64,000 nucleotides of DNA from Oopsacas minuta (Eukaryota > Porifera > Hexactinellida > Lyssacinosida > Leucopsacidae), in NCBI GenBank assembly GCA_024704765.1, contig JAKMXF010000222.1, positions 372,001-436,000 on the forward strand, in the 5' to 3' direction. Made by a program: the position numbers and the translations under genes. Each line of letters opens with the position of its first letter. The first letter of the stretch is position 1. This document shows positions 1 through 11,826 of this stretch, piece by piece. The notes under the pieces were generated by a model. That model made no database searches, was not told where the DNA came from, and was given only the letters and a program-made list of their open reading frames with translations.

Positions 1-114
1 AAAGTTCAGCAATATTTGTGTGTCGCAAAACCTCTGAAAATGCTAATAACGGAGCAATACTACGTAACTTGAATAAAATACTATTTATGGATTATAAGAT
101 AGAGAGGTAGGGAG

Positions 115-1609
115 TCATACGAACTGACCATCAGTTGAAAGGAACTCATCAGGTTGTGCTTTCATCATATCTCCAGGATACATTTCATGATGCATGTATT
201 CATGTGGATACATTTCAGGTGCTTGTGCGAAGTTCCCAGGTATCATTGGCATGCTAGCGTGATGAATATCAACTGGAGGAGGGTAGGCGAGAGGCGCTTG
301 AAGGAGTAGACCGTCTAGAGGGAGGCTAGTCGTGTCGCCGCCTGCTTGAGGTGGAGGATTATAAGAGGGTAGTCCTGTAGAATCAGAACCCCCTCCGTAA
401 TACGGTGCTTGCTTATAGATCGGCGGATGCACGGATTTATTCGCTGGTAGACTTTCATAAGTTGGATCGAACTCTCCATCATCATCACTATCATCATCTC
501 TCTTCTCTTTAGTATAAGACAATGAGAATTCTCCTGCTCTCCGTATGTTATAGGTACGTGATTGGTAATGATGTATTATAAGATAAACTAAACAGAAAGC
601 TCCACCTAGTATCAGCACAATCAGAATTATAGCTGCTACGATAATCACAATCAACTGCCACAGCTCAAAGATACAGAAATACAAACCTTCACAATCCTTG
701 ACGTATTCTACCGTTACACATTCTGACTGAATCCCACAAGTCTCATTCAATCCTTCTGTATAGACATTACAACAATATAAACCCTCATTACCTGACGAAA
801 TAGTCTCTATGCTAAACGTATACTCGTCAACTACAGTCACACCATTTAGAGTGCTTGGTAGAGTACCAGATTGCATTGATACTTTCCTCATATATACCCA
901 TTCTGAACTAGGCACTGGCTCGCCCTCAGAACTACATGTTATCGTAGTATTAAAGTGATCAATTGAATTCAATGGACCAGATGGAGTCACTTCAACTATT
1001 GCACAACTATTCACAATCAGTGTGAATGAATTTGTTACCTGAGTTCCAGCGCTAGTAGCTGTGCAGGTGTATACCCTGCCTGATTGTTGTCTATTGCCTA
1101 CAACAGCTAATGTATTATTAGGGAATATAGTGAATACTGTTGTATTAGCGATTATTGATCCACCAGCTGTCGACCATGTAACAACAGGTTGAGGCTCTGC
1201 ATATGCTACACAATCTTGAAGGTACATTTCCTTCTCCAAAATCTTGACAACGTCTGAAGGGAACAAAGAATCAATCACAGGGTCACTTGGTATTCTAACT
1301 GTTGAAACTTGTGACTCGTCAGTACCCTTGAAATTCTCACTTAAACATTTATAACCACCGTTATCCCTTGCAGTAACAGAGGAGACCGTTAACATAGAAG
1401 TGCGAGAGGAATTGTCTACGTTTTGAGAGTTAACTATCGTATATTTCTCAGATTCGGTTATATTAAAGCTTTCAGTGGGGCTGGTGAACTCCCATTGTAT
1501 CTGAGGTAGTGGATCTCCTGTAACCGAACAGCTGATACTGAAGATATCATTTACATTGTTATTGCATCTATGAAATCTGGGGTTGGATGTTGTGAGAATG
1601 ATGGAGGAA
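115..1609 (-). CDS. Exon 2 of left Ig-domain receptor: Ig 5-7, TM and Pro/Tyr-rich tail (frame broken near its start)
   Basis: Second exon of a cell-surface receptor whose first exon is at 2064-3240. The acceptor (TTTTATAG) lies just above 1609. It encodes three Ig domains with paired cysteines, then a hydrophobic transmembrane stretch (from about 670 down to 590) and a cytoplasmic tail with an acidic DDDSDDD run, a YESL tyrosine motif, a PPIY (WW-binding type) motif and a Pro/Met/Tyr-rich end. Exon 1 ends in phase 1. Reading on from that phase meets a stop codon at once, because the T run near 1557-1562 is one base shorter than in the right-hand copy (49958-52203). The long open frame (to 115) resumes one base out of register. 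So the gene is either a recent pseudogene, an alternatively spliced gene, or carries an assembly error. The ectodomain is a near-identical inverted copy of the right gene; the tail from about 641 downward is unrelated to it. Confidence 0.75.
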
Positions 1610-2063
1610 CTATAAAAGCAAAATTGCTGATAAATTATGAATTTGAAATATTTCTTTCCCCCAACTATCTCATGTTTTTTGTTATGCAATTATATTACCT
1701 GAAAATTACACAAATTCAGACACAGTAATTCCCGCCATAACCAAGACGGATATAACGAAGTGAATTATAGCATAGTATCCATGCTAGTATCACACGCTAG
1801 TATTTAGACACAACGCTTATATATATTCCAACAGGATGCCAAACTTCCATCCCGTTACGTCATGATAGAATCACACAAACCATGGATATATCTTATCTAT
1901 AACTTCTATGCCAGTTTCACACACTACTAAATTTAACTAAATTGCTAGGTATTTTGGATTAATGGGTAATATGAACAAATTTGTACATGTAGTCACGAAA
2001 AATAGCTATTTACTCGGGCCCATTAATTAATAAAGAGACCCCCAGAGAGGTAACTCAACTCAC

Positions 2064-3240
2064 CAGCATCTCTTACAGTTATTCTTCCATTAGCCACAGC
2101 ACTAGCTTCAGAATTATCAGCTCTACAGGTGTAGTAACCTGTATCAGAATCTGTTAAGTCAGCTATTTCCAAGGTAGTAGTATTACCAGAAGTAGTGAGT
2201 GTGTATTTAGCACCATTTTCTAACAACACGCCATCTTTATACATCTCTATTGTAGGTACAGGTACACCAGATGTTTGGCAATAAATGGATATTGTTTGAA
2301 GTTCGTATTCAATTAATTCTCCTTCTATGCTTGATACTACCTCAGGAACCTGATAAATCGTAAGTGTCCTTGTGTCTTGGATATCTCCTGCGAGAATAGC
2401 TCGATATAAAGTGGGTGTATCTGTGGTTACAGTCACTGATAGAAGGTTTGAAGGGAATTGTTGGTTATCCACCACTGGAACAGGCAACCAATCTCCTTCT
2501 ATAAAATACTCCCAGGAACAAGAAGCTGCGTATGGTACACACTCCAAATGTAGTATATCTCCAACTGTACTGGTAATGTCAGTTGATGGAAAAACTAGTG
2601 GAGGAAGACTGAATATATTTTGACCTACAACACTCAGTGTATACTGAGCATTAGCCTGTATCCTATCAGTAGGATCACCATATCTGTTCTCAAGGAAGCA
2701 ACGATATTCAGCTCCATTAACTACATCAGAAGATAATAATAATAACGAATTAGATCCAGGTAGAATACTGGGATTAACAATAGGAATTCCATTCAGCTCC
2801 CATCCAATTACAGGAGTAGGTAATGAACCATTGAAGAAGTCACAGGGAAGATATGAATTTACGGTTCCCCTAACAGTGACAATCTGATCAGAAGTACTAG
2901 AATCTTTGAATTTAGCCCAGTATACAATAGCACGTGAGCTCAATATTTCCCCATCATTATCACTAGTTTGACAGTCCCAATAAACACCAGCTGCGGATCC
3001 ATCTACATCCACCATAGGAGAATTCTGTGTATGAGCTTGATTGGTAGTCGTGGTGCGTACAGCTACGTTATTACGTCTGTAGATTATCTGATCTCCTGTA
3101 GAATTGCATTGTATCACGAGTGGAATTCCTGTGTATGTGTAGTATACCGCATTAGGATGTTGAGTGAATTCCAAAGTTTGAGAAGACACGAATATCAAAT
3201 AACTGACGAGTGTGTAGAAATGGAAATATGTAAGCTTCAT
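2064..3240 (-). CDS. Exon 1 of left Ig-domain receptor: signal peptide and Ig domains 1-4
   Basis: First coding exon of the left receptor. It starts with a typical signal peptide (MKLTYFHFYTLVSYLIFVSS) and continues through four Ig-like domains, the fourth a clear I-set domain ending DTGYYTCRADN. The exon ends at a G|GTGAGT donor in phase 1, and a 454-base intron (1610-2063) leads to exon 2. The reading frame itself runs on to 2023 only because the donor is followed by open intron sequence. It is an inverted near-copy of 48324-49503: 392 codons against 393, differing at about 17 scattered codons plus two small length-changing patches, all of them amino-acid replacing. Adhesion or recognition role is inferred from the Ig array and the signal peptide; no ligand can be read from sequence. 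Confidence 0.85.
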
Positions 3241-4587
3241 TTTAGCCTCAGAATATACTGAAAATATTTTATATATTTTCTTACGAACAATGCACTGAAA
3301 TCTAATACAAAATAAAATAAATTATTGAATGAAATATGGGACTTGAGTATTTATATGACACATTCAATTTGTATACCTCTATTGTTATAGTTGTATGGTG
3401 TTATAAACCAAAGAGGAGAGAGAAGTAACCATATTTAATTGCGTCATTACAATGAACTATAAACTTATTAATCATTGTGTTGGCCACAAAATGAATTGCA
3501 AATACGCAAACTGGAAGTTAATTAGTAATTAAGTAACCATAGGGCAAAACGTATGGGAATCAGTTTACCTCTAAACACTACATTCTATAGAAAATTCACG
3601 TATTTTCTAAGTGGTAACTCTTTTATATTATTAAAGTATCTGCATACTTTATGTAAGAACCTCAAAGAAGCTATTCAATTTGACTTAAACTATGTGAGAT
3701 TGGGGGATGAGAATCACATAGCATGTGGGAGAGACATCACGGCTCCACAATGCATTCGAATTGCTTACATTATGTGTAGTACAATTACCAGACATCTGTT
3801 CTTACTTAGTTTAATTATGAGGGAAGATTGATAGTGAAGTGTGATTTCTTTGTTTGTATTTATAACAATGAAGTAAGTGGAAAGAATTGTATGATGTAAT
3901 GAATTTTAACAAGGGATTACTATTTTAGGTTTCAAGAGAGTGATGTTAGAAAGAAGTTGTGATTAATTACTTAACAGGATTCGTTAGACGTCATTTACAG
4001 TTTACAAATATTCAAGGACATACCTTGCCTTAATTAACAAAGTATTCAGCCACTGATAAAATTTCCATACAAATATAGTAACTAATTCTTGAGGGGCCAA
4101 TAGTAGGATGTCGCTTAACCAGAGAATTTTTAGTTAAAAAGTATAGCCGCTTCCTCCTCCAACGACTGTTTTCAATGATATTTGATGAATATAAAATTGA
4201 CCTAAAGTTGTTAGTGGAATTTAAAATTTTGTAAGAAATTTTCTTCTCAGAAACCCAAACATTTCAATTCATCATAGCCATAGATACTTTCACAAAATTG
4301 ATTATTCCAGAAAATTTTTTGTAGAATTCCCCACTTAAAGAGGTAATTGTGCCCGATTGAGGGAGGAGTTCGTATCTCTGAGGTTTGAGTATATTTCTGT
4401 TAAATTACCATTTTGCATACTTCAATAATACAAACTTTCTGTATATATACTAATGATAATGCTGAATAATTGCAACTCATGACACATTGTATACATAGTT
4501 AATAAATACGAAAATGCAATAAGTACACATGGCAAGTAAATCATATAGCGATTACTGACAAGTGACAGGGTTACAGCTGTTACACAT
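3241..4587. other. Intergenic region without recognised genes
   Basis: About 1.35 kb of AT-rich sequence between the divergent left receptor start and the 3' end of MORN5. Only a short plus-strand frame (3553-3831) is open here and it resembles nothing I recognise. The upstream region of the left receptor shows no similarity to the region upstream of its right-hand copy beyond the three bases before the ATG. Confidence 0.6.
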
Positions 4588-5127
<540 letters not shown>

Positions 5128-5474
5128 CTAACTTACTTAGCGGAAAGAATTATAGATATTGAAATTTGAAATTATATAACCATGATAAGCCGGTTTACGG
5201 CACAGTATTGCAATTCTACCAATTCTTTCACGAACTTTCCGCAAACGAAATAAAAGTTATTTTGAGTGATTATATAGGAAATTACAGAAGAGTGTATTCT
5301 CACAATTTAGCTCAAAAGTTCCAAATAGCATACACAAGATAAAGAAATCGTTCAACTATACATTTAGAAATATATCAAAAATGACAAATTACCAAAAACG
5401 AATAAGTCATAAATATATAATTACAGAATATTGGAAAGAAAGAATGTAACAGTAAATACGTACTGAGAATAAAT

Positions 5475-6836
5475 TCAATAATATCTGAGAGGATATTTAG
5501 AGTTAGCTAAAGAAACAATCATTCTACCATCTTTAGAGGAAGTTACTCCGGCTGTGAGTATCTTCTCATCTTCTTCTTCAAGAGGAAAAACAAGTTTATG
5601 AACCAATGTACCACCTAATGTTTGAATGTGAATAGAATGATCATATGTATTACATATAACTAATAGTCCATTTTTATCAATGTAGAATTGGAAAGAAAGG
5701 AATATCGCATAGTTCTCAGCTAGATTGAGTGCATCCTTCATTCCAAACTCAAAACACAAAGGAATATTCTTAACTAGATCTCCGCTATATGAGAAGAGAT
5801 ATAACCCAGCTGGTATAATAGAGTAAATCAGTATACCTTCATTTCTACAGAGAATGCTATAGTTAAGATATGTATATGTAGAAATAGATTTAATATATTC
5901 TAACTCTGAATTGTACACATGGATACCATCACCATCTCTAGAGATATAAACATCACCGTTGTGATGGTCAATACAAGAAAACTTACCCTCTTGAAACGTC
6001 TTTGTAAGTAATAATTCAAAACTTGTAAGATTGAATTGCTTTAGAGTATCAAATTTGTTTATGACAAAAATGAAATTATTCTCGCTATCTATACAGAAGT
6101 CTGTAAATTCTTCTCCAAAACAAGCAATGAGCTTACCATATTGTTGGAATACAAGACATCTTTTAGACATGACATCTAACACAAAAACGCGATCATTTTT
6201 TGTATCAATATGAATTCTTTCAAGGTATAGTTCATCATTTTTAGATTTGGCAGATTCTCTTGGTTTTGTGTTTGGCAGACGAAACAATTTCTTAAATGTA
6301 GATTCCAATGCTGTATGTTCAGGTGCAGGTAAGTCTTTCCTGAGCTTAGTCATAGATTTTAGAATATCATCTTTATCTATTGAGAGAATTGGTTCTAGAA
6401 TAGGTGTATAATCTTCATCAAGAATTATCAAATCAACTGATTAAATTAACTTTTTCATTTTATCTGAAAATTTATCTAAAATAATGTTAGGAGGTGGAAT
6501 TGGTATTTTCAACTTCTCAAGAGCATCATCATACCTACAAACTGATTCATCTCTGAGAATATTCACTTTATTAAACTTTACTCCTAAATCCATGGTTTGT
6601 TGTTTTATTCTCTCAATTTCTTGTATCTGTGCTAATCTAGCCATTTCCAGCGCTTCATATTCTATCCTCCTTTGCCTGAGTCTACTTATCATAAATAATC
6701 TTTTCTCTTGTAGTAGTTTCGCAATCAAATCAAACTGAGAATGTATTTCAAATTCTCTTTCTTCAAATACGTTAGAAACAGAAATTCCTGGAGTTGATTT
6801 GTTCTCTCCCTCACCCTCGGGATAGCAGGTAGCCAT
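5475..6836 (-). pseudogene. Coiled-coil/NHL-repeat protein (TRIM-NHL-like without RING) interrupted by one in-frame TAA
   Basis: The N-terminal part (6836-6444) is an alpha-helical coiled-coil region of 131 residues. The C-terminal part (6431-5475) is about 318 residues of NHL-type beta-propeller repeats (ERIHIDTKNDRVFVLD, DFCIDSENNFIFVI, YISRDGDGIHVYN). The two parts are in the same reading frame and are separated only by a TAA at 6441-6443, after KKLI. No intron of realistic size can remove it. The same coiled-coil plus NHL layout occurs intact at 54983-56275 and frameshifted at 23553-24799, so I read this as one gene with a nonsense change rather than two genes. NHL propellers bind protein or RNA; no RING or B-box is visible, so ubiquitin ligase activity is not supported. 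If the TAA is an assembly error or is read through, the gene would be functional. Confidence 0.6.
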
Positions 6837-7608
6837 TATAGAATTCAGGAATTTAGGAATACGTATCTATTTATCTCAGCAAAAATAAATACATTATTAT
6901 AGTTACAGAAATTCTCGTTTTAGCGAAGTGCTCGGGCGCTGGTTTCATTTCGTTTGAGGCATTTCTTAAAAGTTCAGAAATCTATTATATAAATCGTCAC
7001 TAGTTTAGGGAGATGCCCGGATCTTGGAGGTCCAGATCTCAGAGTTTCGACTGTACGAAAATTGGACAAATACTCAAATTGTAATAATAAATGCATAGTC
7101 TAGGCTAGTAAATGAAAATGCATTTTGGCTGTCTTTGAGAAGCTGGAAACCCCCACAAGAGGCCGTATACCCCGGAGATACAGGTGTTATCCCCCGACTA
7201 TTATTAAGGACAAGCTGTTGTAACTTAATTGTGTATGTTACCTTCAAAGCCATAAACTAAGATGATTAGGCAGAATGCTAACTGTTGGTGATAACATATA
7301 TTGCAAGCATTTGGATGGTTTCTCACATTATAGTTTGTGGTGCAGATTCATATAATGGTTGAGTAAATCCATACAAAAATAATTACGAAACCATAATTTA
7401 TATCTTATAAAGTTGCTTATAATTATTCTAATTATAGATATTGCAAAGTGTCTAGAATGTTCTTAACCATTGTATTATTCGTCCAATACACATTCAACAT
7501 ATGTATGGGAATCCTTTATATAAATCTGCTACTATCTAATTATATTCAAACTGTTCTCTCAATTCAATTAGTTAATATATCTATCCTTCATCTCCATCAC
7601 CAATCATC
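6837..7608. other. Divergent intergenic region between NHL locus and eIF2-alpha kinase
   Basis: About 770 bases holding the two divergent 5' flanks. A small plus-strand frame beginning at 7448 overlaps the kinase start but shows no family signature. No element with clear terminal repeats is visible. Confidence 0.5.
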
Positions 7609-9534
7609 ATGGGAAATAGACTACCAACAGCTGAACAGAGACGTCTACGGATACAAGAAATTGATGCATACATAGCTAGACAACCGTTAGAGCCTTTGAT
7701 AATTGATGGGAAGGTATTGAACCTGGACTGCTTGGATCCTGACTATGTACGTCCTGAAGACAATGGAGAAGCTGATAATTATTTTATAGCTACCAAATTC
7801 TTAGAAAATGTAATCACAAGATTTCGAGAGCATAACTTCACTGATTATCAAACACTATCTAAAATTTTGAACGAGGCTTTCGATATTATCCCTAAAAATT
7901 CACTAAAAACAAATGGTGACGTCATAGAAACACTCCCTCCTGTATTGACCAGAGATATTTCTAATATTACCAGATTATTTAGTGATCTAATTGGTGAAAC
8001 AAGAAACGTTAGGTATACTTCAAGACTCGAATTAGAGTATGGAAGACAAATTTCTGTGGGTAAAGGAGGTTATGGTGTGGTAGTGAGAGCTATAAATAAG
8101 CTGGATAATTGTGAATATGCGATTAAAAAGATTAATCTGAGGGGGAGTCCACAGAAACATCTGAGAGAAGTGCAGTTGTTAGCCAAGTTGATTCATGAAA
8201 ATGTAAATAGATACTATTGTGCTTGGCTAGATTACGAAATTGAAAAAAGAGAGGATGCTGGAAATAGTACTAGCGAAATCGAAAGTACAGCTGGTGAGAC
8301 CGAATCTGCCTCTTCAGTGTTTATAAGGTCTAATCTGGAACATGAAGATGATTTCAACGACACAAGACTAACTAGATGCCTAAATAGGAACTCTAATAAA
8401 TATTATGACGATTCTATCTGGGATTATGGTGATGAACGACTTTATTCTGGACAAGAAGATGAAAACTCTGGTAAAACAGATTCGTTACTTTTCAGCGATA
8501 CCAACATAATGTATTCTAATGACTCAAATGGGTCCAGAGAAATATATTCAGAAATACGACGAAAAGTAGATTCTAGCTCTGATCCTGATGTCATTCTTCT
8601 TCCCCAAGAAAGGCCAGGTTTTAGAAAAGAAATTTCACTTGTTCGGCGACACGTACCAACCCGTCAACAACCTGAAACTCGTATTGTATCTCAACCATGG
8701 AATCATCGTATACTGACGCGAAATTTTTCATTCCCCTTCACAAACTTACAATATAATACCATGAGTATCTCAAACCGGCTGCCACTGACGTCACAAGATT
8801 TACACCCCCAACCACTAATTCCTGCTCCTCCTCTCCAGCCTGTATTACACCCTATCATATGTATACAGCTTGAACTCTGTGAAACAAATTTACAAGAATG
8901 GCTTAGAACACGAAATGAAGTCTCGACAGAAATAAGCAAACTAACCGACGATGATATCTCAATTGTAGACGATTACGTCATCCAGTTTTATAAAGGTATA
9001 AAGTATCTACACTCACAGAATTGTGTACACAGAGATATCAAACCGACCAATATATTATTAACGGGTAATAGAAAATTATTAAAAATTTGTGATTTCGGAC
9101 TTTCAAAGGAAATTGTCAACAATAGTGAAAGTTTTGAGAGATCTTCTACGTCATCAAATAGTAGTTCTGTGCATACAACCAAGCTTGGCTCACGACTGTA
9201 TACCTCTCCAGAACAGCTGATCTCTAATCACTACTCTTTTAAGACTGATATTTTCAGTTCTGCCCTAGTTTTCCTGGAGCTATTTTACCCCTTCACAACA
9301 GACAATGAAAAGTGTAATATCCTCAGTGGAGTTAGAGAGAGCAAGATTCCAACAGAATTTCTAGAAACCTTTCCATTTCAGTCCTCTCTCATTTTAGAAA
9401 TGGTGAATTTGACTTGGGATGATCGGCCGGATGCAGCCATGGTATTGAATAGATTATTAAAAAACAGTGATTATGCAGCTAAAGAAATTTTACTACTGAA
9501 AAAACGAATTGCTGAATTGGAAGCGCAACAATGA
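7609..9534 (+). CDS. EIF2AK1: eIF2-alpha kinase, HRI-like
   Basis: Single-exon protein kinase of 641 residues (human HRI is about 630). A helical N-terminal region is followed by the kinase lobe: glycine loop GKGGYG at about 151-156, AIKK with the ATP-binding lysine near 173, and the eIF2-kinase-type LREVQLLAKL..NVNRYYCAWLDYE. A long Ser/Asp/Glu-rich insert (about 215-420) splits the N-lobe from the C-lobe, as in eIF2-alpha kinases. HRDIKPTN lies near 474-481 and DFG near 494; TSPEQL marks the activation segment end. The C-terminus is a short coiled coil (LLLKKRIAELEAQQ), as in HRI. The role would be phosphorylating eIF2-alpha to reduce translation initiation under stress. The N-lobe and C-terminal helix favour HRI over GCN2 (no RWD or HisRS domain) and PERK (no membrane segment). 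A shared ancestor of the family remains possible. Confidence 0.85.
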   Translation: MGNRLPTAEQRRLRIQEIDAYIARQPLEPLIIDGKVLNLDCLDPDYVRPEDNGEADNYFIATKFLENVITRFREHNFTDYQTLSKILNEAFDIIPKNSLKTNGDVIETLPPVLTRDISNITRLFSDLIGETRNVRYTSRLELEYGRQISVGKGGYGVVVRAINKLDNCEYAIKKINLRGSPQKHLREVQLLAKLIHENVNRYYCAWLDYEIEKREDAGNSTSEIESTAGETESASSVFIRSNLEHEDDFNDTRLTRCLNRNSNKYYDDSIWDYGDERLYSGQEDENSGKTDSLLFSDTNIMYSNDSNGSREIYSEIRRKVDSSSDPDVILLPQERPGFRKEISLVRRHVPTRQQPETRIVSQPWNHRILTRNFSFPFTNLQYNTMSISNRLPLTSQDLHPQPLIPAPPLQPVLHPIICIQLELCETNLQEWLRTRNEVSTEISKLTDDDISIVDDYVIQFYKGIKYLHSQNCVHRDIKPTNILLTGNRKLLKICDFGLSKEIVNNSESFERSSTSSNSSSVHTTKLGSRLYTSPEQLISNHYSFKTDIFSSALVFLELFYPFTTDNEKCNILSGVRESKIPTEFLETFPFQSSLILEMVNLTWDDRPDAAMVLNRLLKNSDYAAKEILLLKKRIAELEAQQ

Positions 9535-10396
9535 TATTGAACATTACAGTAAGAATTTAACAATTTTGTATTAAATATAACAAATTTGACCAACAGTGTT
9601 AACCTAATACAATTCATGTATTTCCTGGAGTATTCAACTTTATTTATAATTTTCATTAATTATTTTTTGGAAGGTTTGTGCGAGTTTAGGAAGGATAGTA
9701 CTGTACTGAATTCATTATTAACGATTCATCATGCGTAGTATCAATTCGCCAGGGCTGTCTATCTGTCACTCCTGCCATTTCTAACGATGAAATAGAATTT
9801 CTCACTATGTATCATATCTATATTATTAAATCTCAATTGTTGTTTGTTTGTCCGTTACCAAGGAAAGGATTTACGGTATGCAATTTTGAAATTGCCGCAT
9901 AACCATGTATTTATCGTGTTTATCAAAGAAGTAAATAGAAATCAATAAAACTTCACTGAAGATGCTGAATCTGATTTTCACACTTTTGGATTAATCATAT
10001 GTAAATTTATTGTTGTTTTTTATGAATATAAAGTAAACAAATCATCCAAATCTCAAAATATACGTACAGGCTTTCTCTAAACAGCTACCCAGGAGTAACA
10101 AACTACGCTGAATCCGAATTATGGCAGGATCATGTTTGCCACGGTAAGATTATAGGTTTATGTACTCGAGGGCCGTAAGCCCGAGCGAACACGAAGTGTT
10201 CACAACCGCGTAGAGTGAGCAAGCGAAGCGAGCTCGTATTTAATGTAGAGTATTATTTTCTATGTAATAAGTAATCAGAAATGTATAACGCTGGAATTAG
10301 AAGTTCCCTGAGGCTCACTTAATGGAAATCTATTTTTTCATTAATATTATCTAATAATTAAGTAAAGTCACTAAAAATAATCTAACAAAACACCCT
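9535..10396. other. Convergent intergenic region
   Basis: Holds the 3' flanks of the plus-strand kinase and the minus-strand aldo-keto reductase. Apart from the GC-rich palindrome cluster at 10166-10236 I see no gene or element. Confidence 0.5.
10166..10236. repeat. Cluster of three short GC-rich palindromes
   Basis: Within about 70 bases of an otherwise AT-rich spacer there are three consecutive short stem-loops: GGGC-CGTAA-GCCC (10170-10182), GAACAC-GAA-GTGTTC (10187-10201) and GAGC-(11 bases)-GCTC (10217-10235). The composition differs sharply from the surroundings. It looks like a fragment of a dispersed palindromic repeat. Confidence 0.6.
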
Positions 10397-11380
10397 CTAA
10401 GGTAGTGACTTGGGAGTGTCTTCATCTACAAATGAATAATTTCCGAGTTCGTAGTAATGTGGGTCACGAAACGTGATATTATTGTTCAACATCTTACCTT
10501 TTATACTTGAGAATATATGGGGAGGTATAGGATCTTTCAGAATTTGTTCCAAAAACTCAAATTCCTCTAAACCCTTCAATCCTACAAGAGTTGTAGGAAC
10601 ACAGGGCTCTTCTGTAGGAAACTGAAGTGCAGCCTTTTCAATAGGATACTTGTACTCCGCTTCAACTGTTGAAATTAACTGTTTCAATTCGAATAGTTTT
10701 TCTTTTGTCATGTAATGCCAAGAGGGTGGAGAAGATTTCGTGGTTAAGAGGCCCAGAACAAGAGGAGAAGCGTTTATCATTCCAATACCTTTCTCCTTTA
10801 AGAGTGGAAATAGCTTAGAAAGACTGTCATCTAGTAGGGTGTAGTGAGGATACGAAATCACAACATCAAGTTGAATAGGACTCTTCTCAATTATCAACTT
10901 AAGCACTTGCAATGGTTCACATGAAAATCCTATATAGCGAGCTTTCCCGGATTCTTTAACCTGTTGTAATGCAGGTAGCGCCTCCTGTAATACAATATCT
11001 GGATCTACATACTCAACGTCATGCAGTATGAGAATATCTAAGTAGTCTACTCCCAACCGTGCCAGACTCTCGTTTACGCTCTCTTTAATCCGTTTGGCGG
11101 AATAATCAAATTCCTTCAGACCATATCTCCCAACTTTAGATGACAAATAGTACTTATCTCTATCTATCCCCTGTAAACATTTTCCTAATACAGTCTCTGA
11201 TTTAAGAATTCCATAGAATGGAGATGTATCGAATAGATATTTGTCCTTTTTGATAATTTCGTGACATAATTTCTGAGCTGTTTCGAATTTAACTTCTCCG
11301 TACACATTTCCTAGTGTTGAGGTACCTATTGAAAACGGGCCAAGGAAAATATCTGTTCTACCTAACTGTCTCTTTTCCAT
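10397..11380 (-). CDS. Aldo-keto reductase, L-galactose dehydrogenase-like
   Basis: NAD(P)-dependent oxidoreductase of the AKR superfamily, 327 residues from the ATG at 11380. An upstream open stretch to 11398 begins with a TTG and contains a CTCAG acceptor-like site, so MEKRQLGRTD is the better start and matches family N-termini. The catalytic tetrad is present: Asp51 (DTSPFYG), Tyr56, Lys82 (SSKVGRYG) and His120 (ILILHDVEYV). The sequence around DTSPFYG, GKARYIGFSCEPL and the C-terminal PHYYELGNYSF fits the L-galactose dehydrogenase-like subgroup, cytosolic enzymes that oxidise or reduce small sugars and aldehydes. The actual substrate cannot be told from sequence. Single exon. Confidence 0.88.
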   Translation of the reverse strand: MEKRQLGRTDIFLGPFSIGTSTLGNVYGEVKFETAQKLCHEIIKKDKYLFDTSPFYGILKSETVLGKCLQGIDRDKYYLSSKVGRYGLKEFDYSAKRIKESVNESLARLGVDYLDILILHDVEYVDPDIVLQEALPALQQVKESGKARYIGFSCEPLQVLKLIIEKSPIQLDVVISYPHYTLLDDSLSKLFPLLKEKGIGMINASPLVLGLLTTKSSPPSWHYMTKEKLFELKQLISTVEAEYKYPIEKAALQFPTEEPCVPTTLVGLKGLEEFEFLEQILKDPIPPHIFSSIKGKMLNNNITFRDPHYYELGNYSFVDEDTPKSLP

Positions 11381-11425
11381 GAAATTATTCTGAGACAAGA
11401 GTAATACGTACTTTCAAATTAATAT

Positions 11426-11481
11426 TCGGATAAGACATACTTCAGTACTAATTTTCGTTCCCGAGAGTACGTCTTATCCGA
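11426..11481. repeat. Short inverted repeat, probable foldback remnant
   Basis: TCGGATAAGAC at 11426-11436 is mirrored by GTCTTATCCGA at 11471-11481, followed by TTCTACTGTA, which resembles the terminal bases of Tigger/pogo-type elements. Confidence 0.45.
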
Positions 11482-11657
11482 GTTCTACTGTATTTATCAA
11501 AATGTAAATACCGTACGCTGGGAAAATATCCAAGCCTTTATATGTAACAACTACTCGAATAGCGTGTTAAAAACTAGGGACAACATAGTGGTGATACATT
11601 TACTTCGAAATAATGTCGGGTATCAGTTGCTGGGGGACATAATTAATCCTATAGCAC

Positions 11658-11826
11658 CAGGGCTGTATCAACTCATTTTTTTCTACCAACTCATTCATTT
11701 TTATTGCGCCAACCCATTCATTTGGATGTAACTAACTCATTCAACTCATTCAATTCATCTAGCTTATGTAACCAACTCATTCCAACTCATTCAACTCATT
11801 CAATAAAATGAGTTGATACAGCCCTG
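11658..11826. mobile_element. hAT-type MITE with internal CAACTCATT repeats
   Basis: A 169-base foldback element. It opens with CAGGGCTGTATCAACTCA and closes with the reverse complement TGAGTTGATACAGCCCTG. It is flanked by an 8-base target duplication with one mismatch (TATAGCAC at 11650-11657, TATAGTAC at 11827-11834), which is the hAT signature. The interior is mostly degenerate repeats of AACTCATT. No coding capacity. Lies in the spacer upstream of the TRP channel; the rest of that spacer (11399-12062) holds nothing else except the inverted repeat at 11426. Confidence 0.85.

Noticed and set aside
2372-3261. Plus-strand open frames opposite the left receptor
   Set aside because: They are antisense shadows of the Ig exon; the same frames recur opposite the right copy, as expected from duplication, and show no protein family features.
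3553-3831. 92-codon plus-strand frame upstream of the left receptor
   Set aside because: No family features, no splice context and composition like the surrounding AT-rich spacer.
7609-7626. N-myristoylation of the kinase start (MGNRLP)
   Set aside because: Position 6 is Pro, which does not fit the N-myristoyltransferase consensus.
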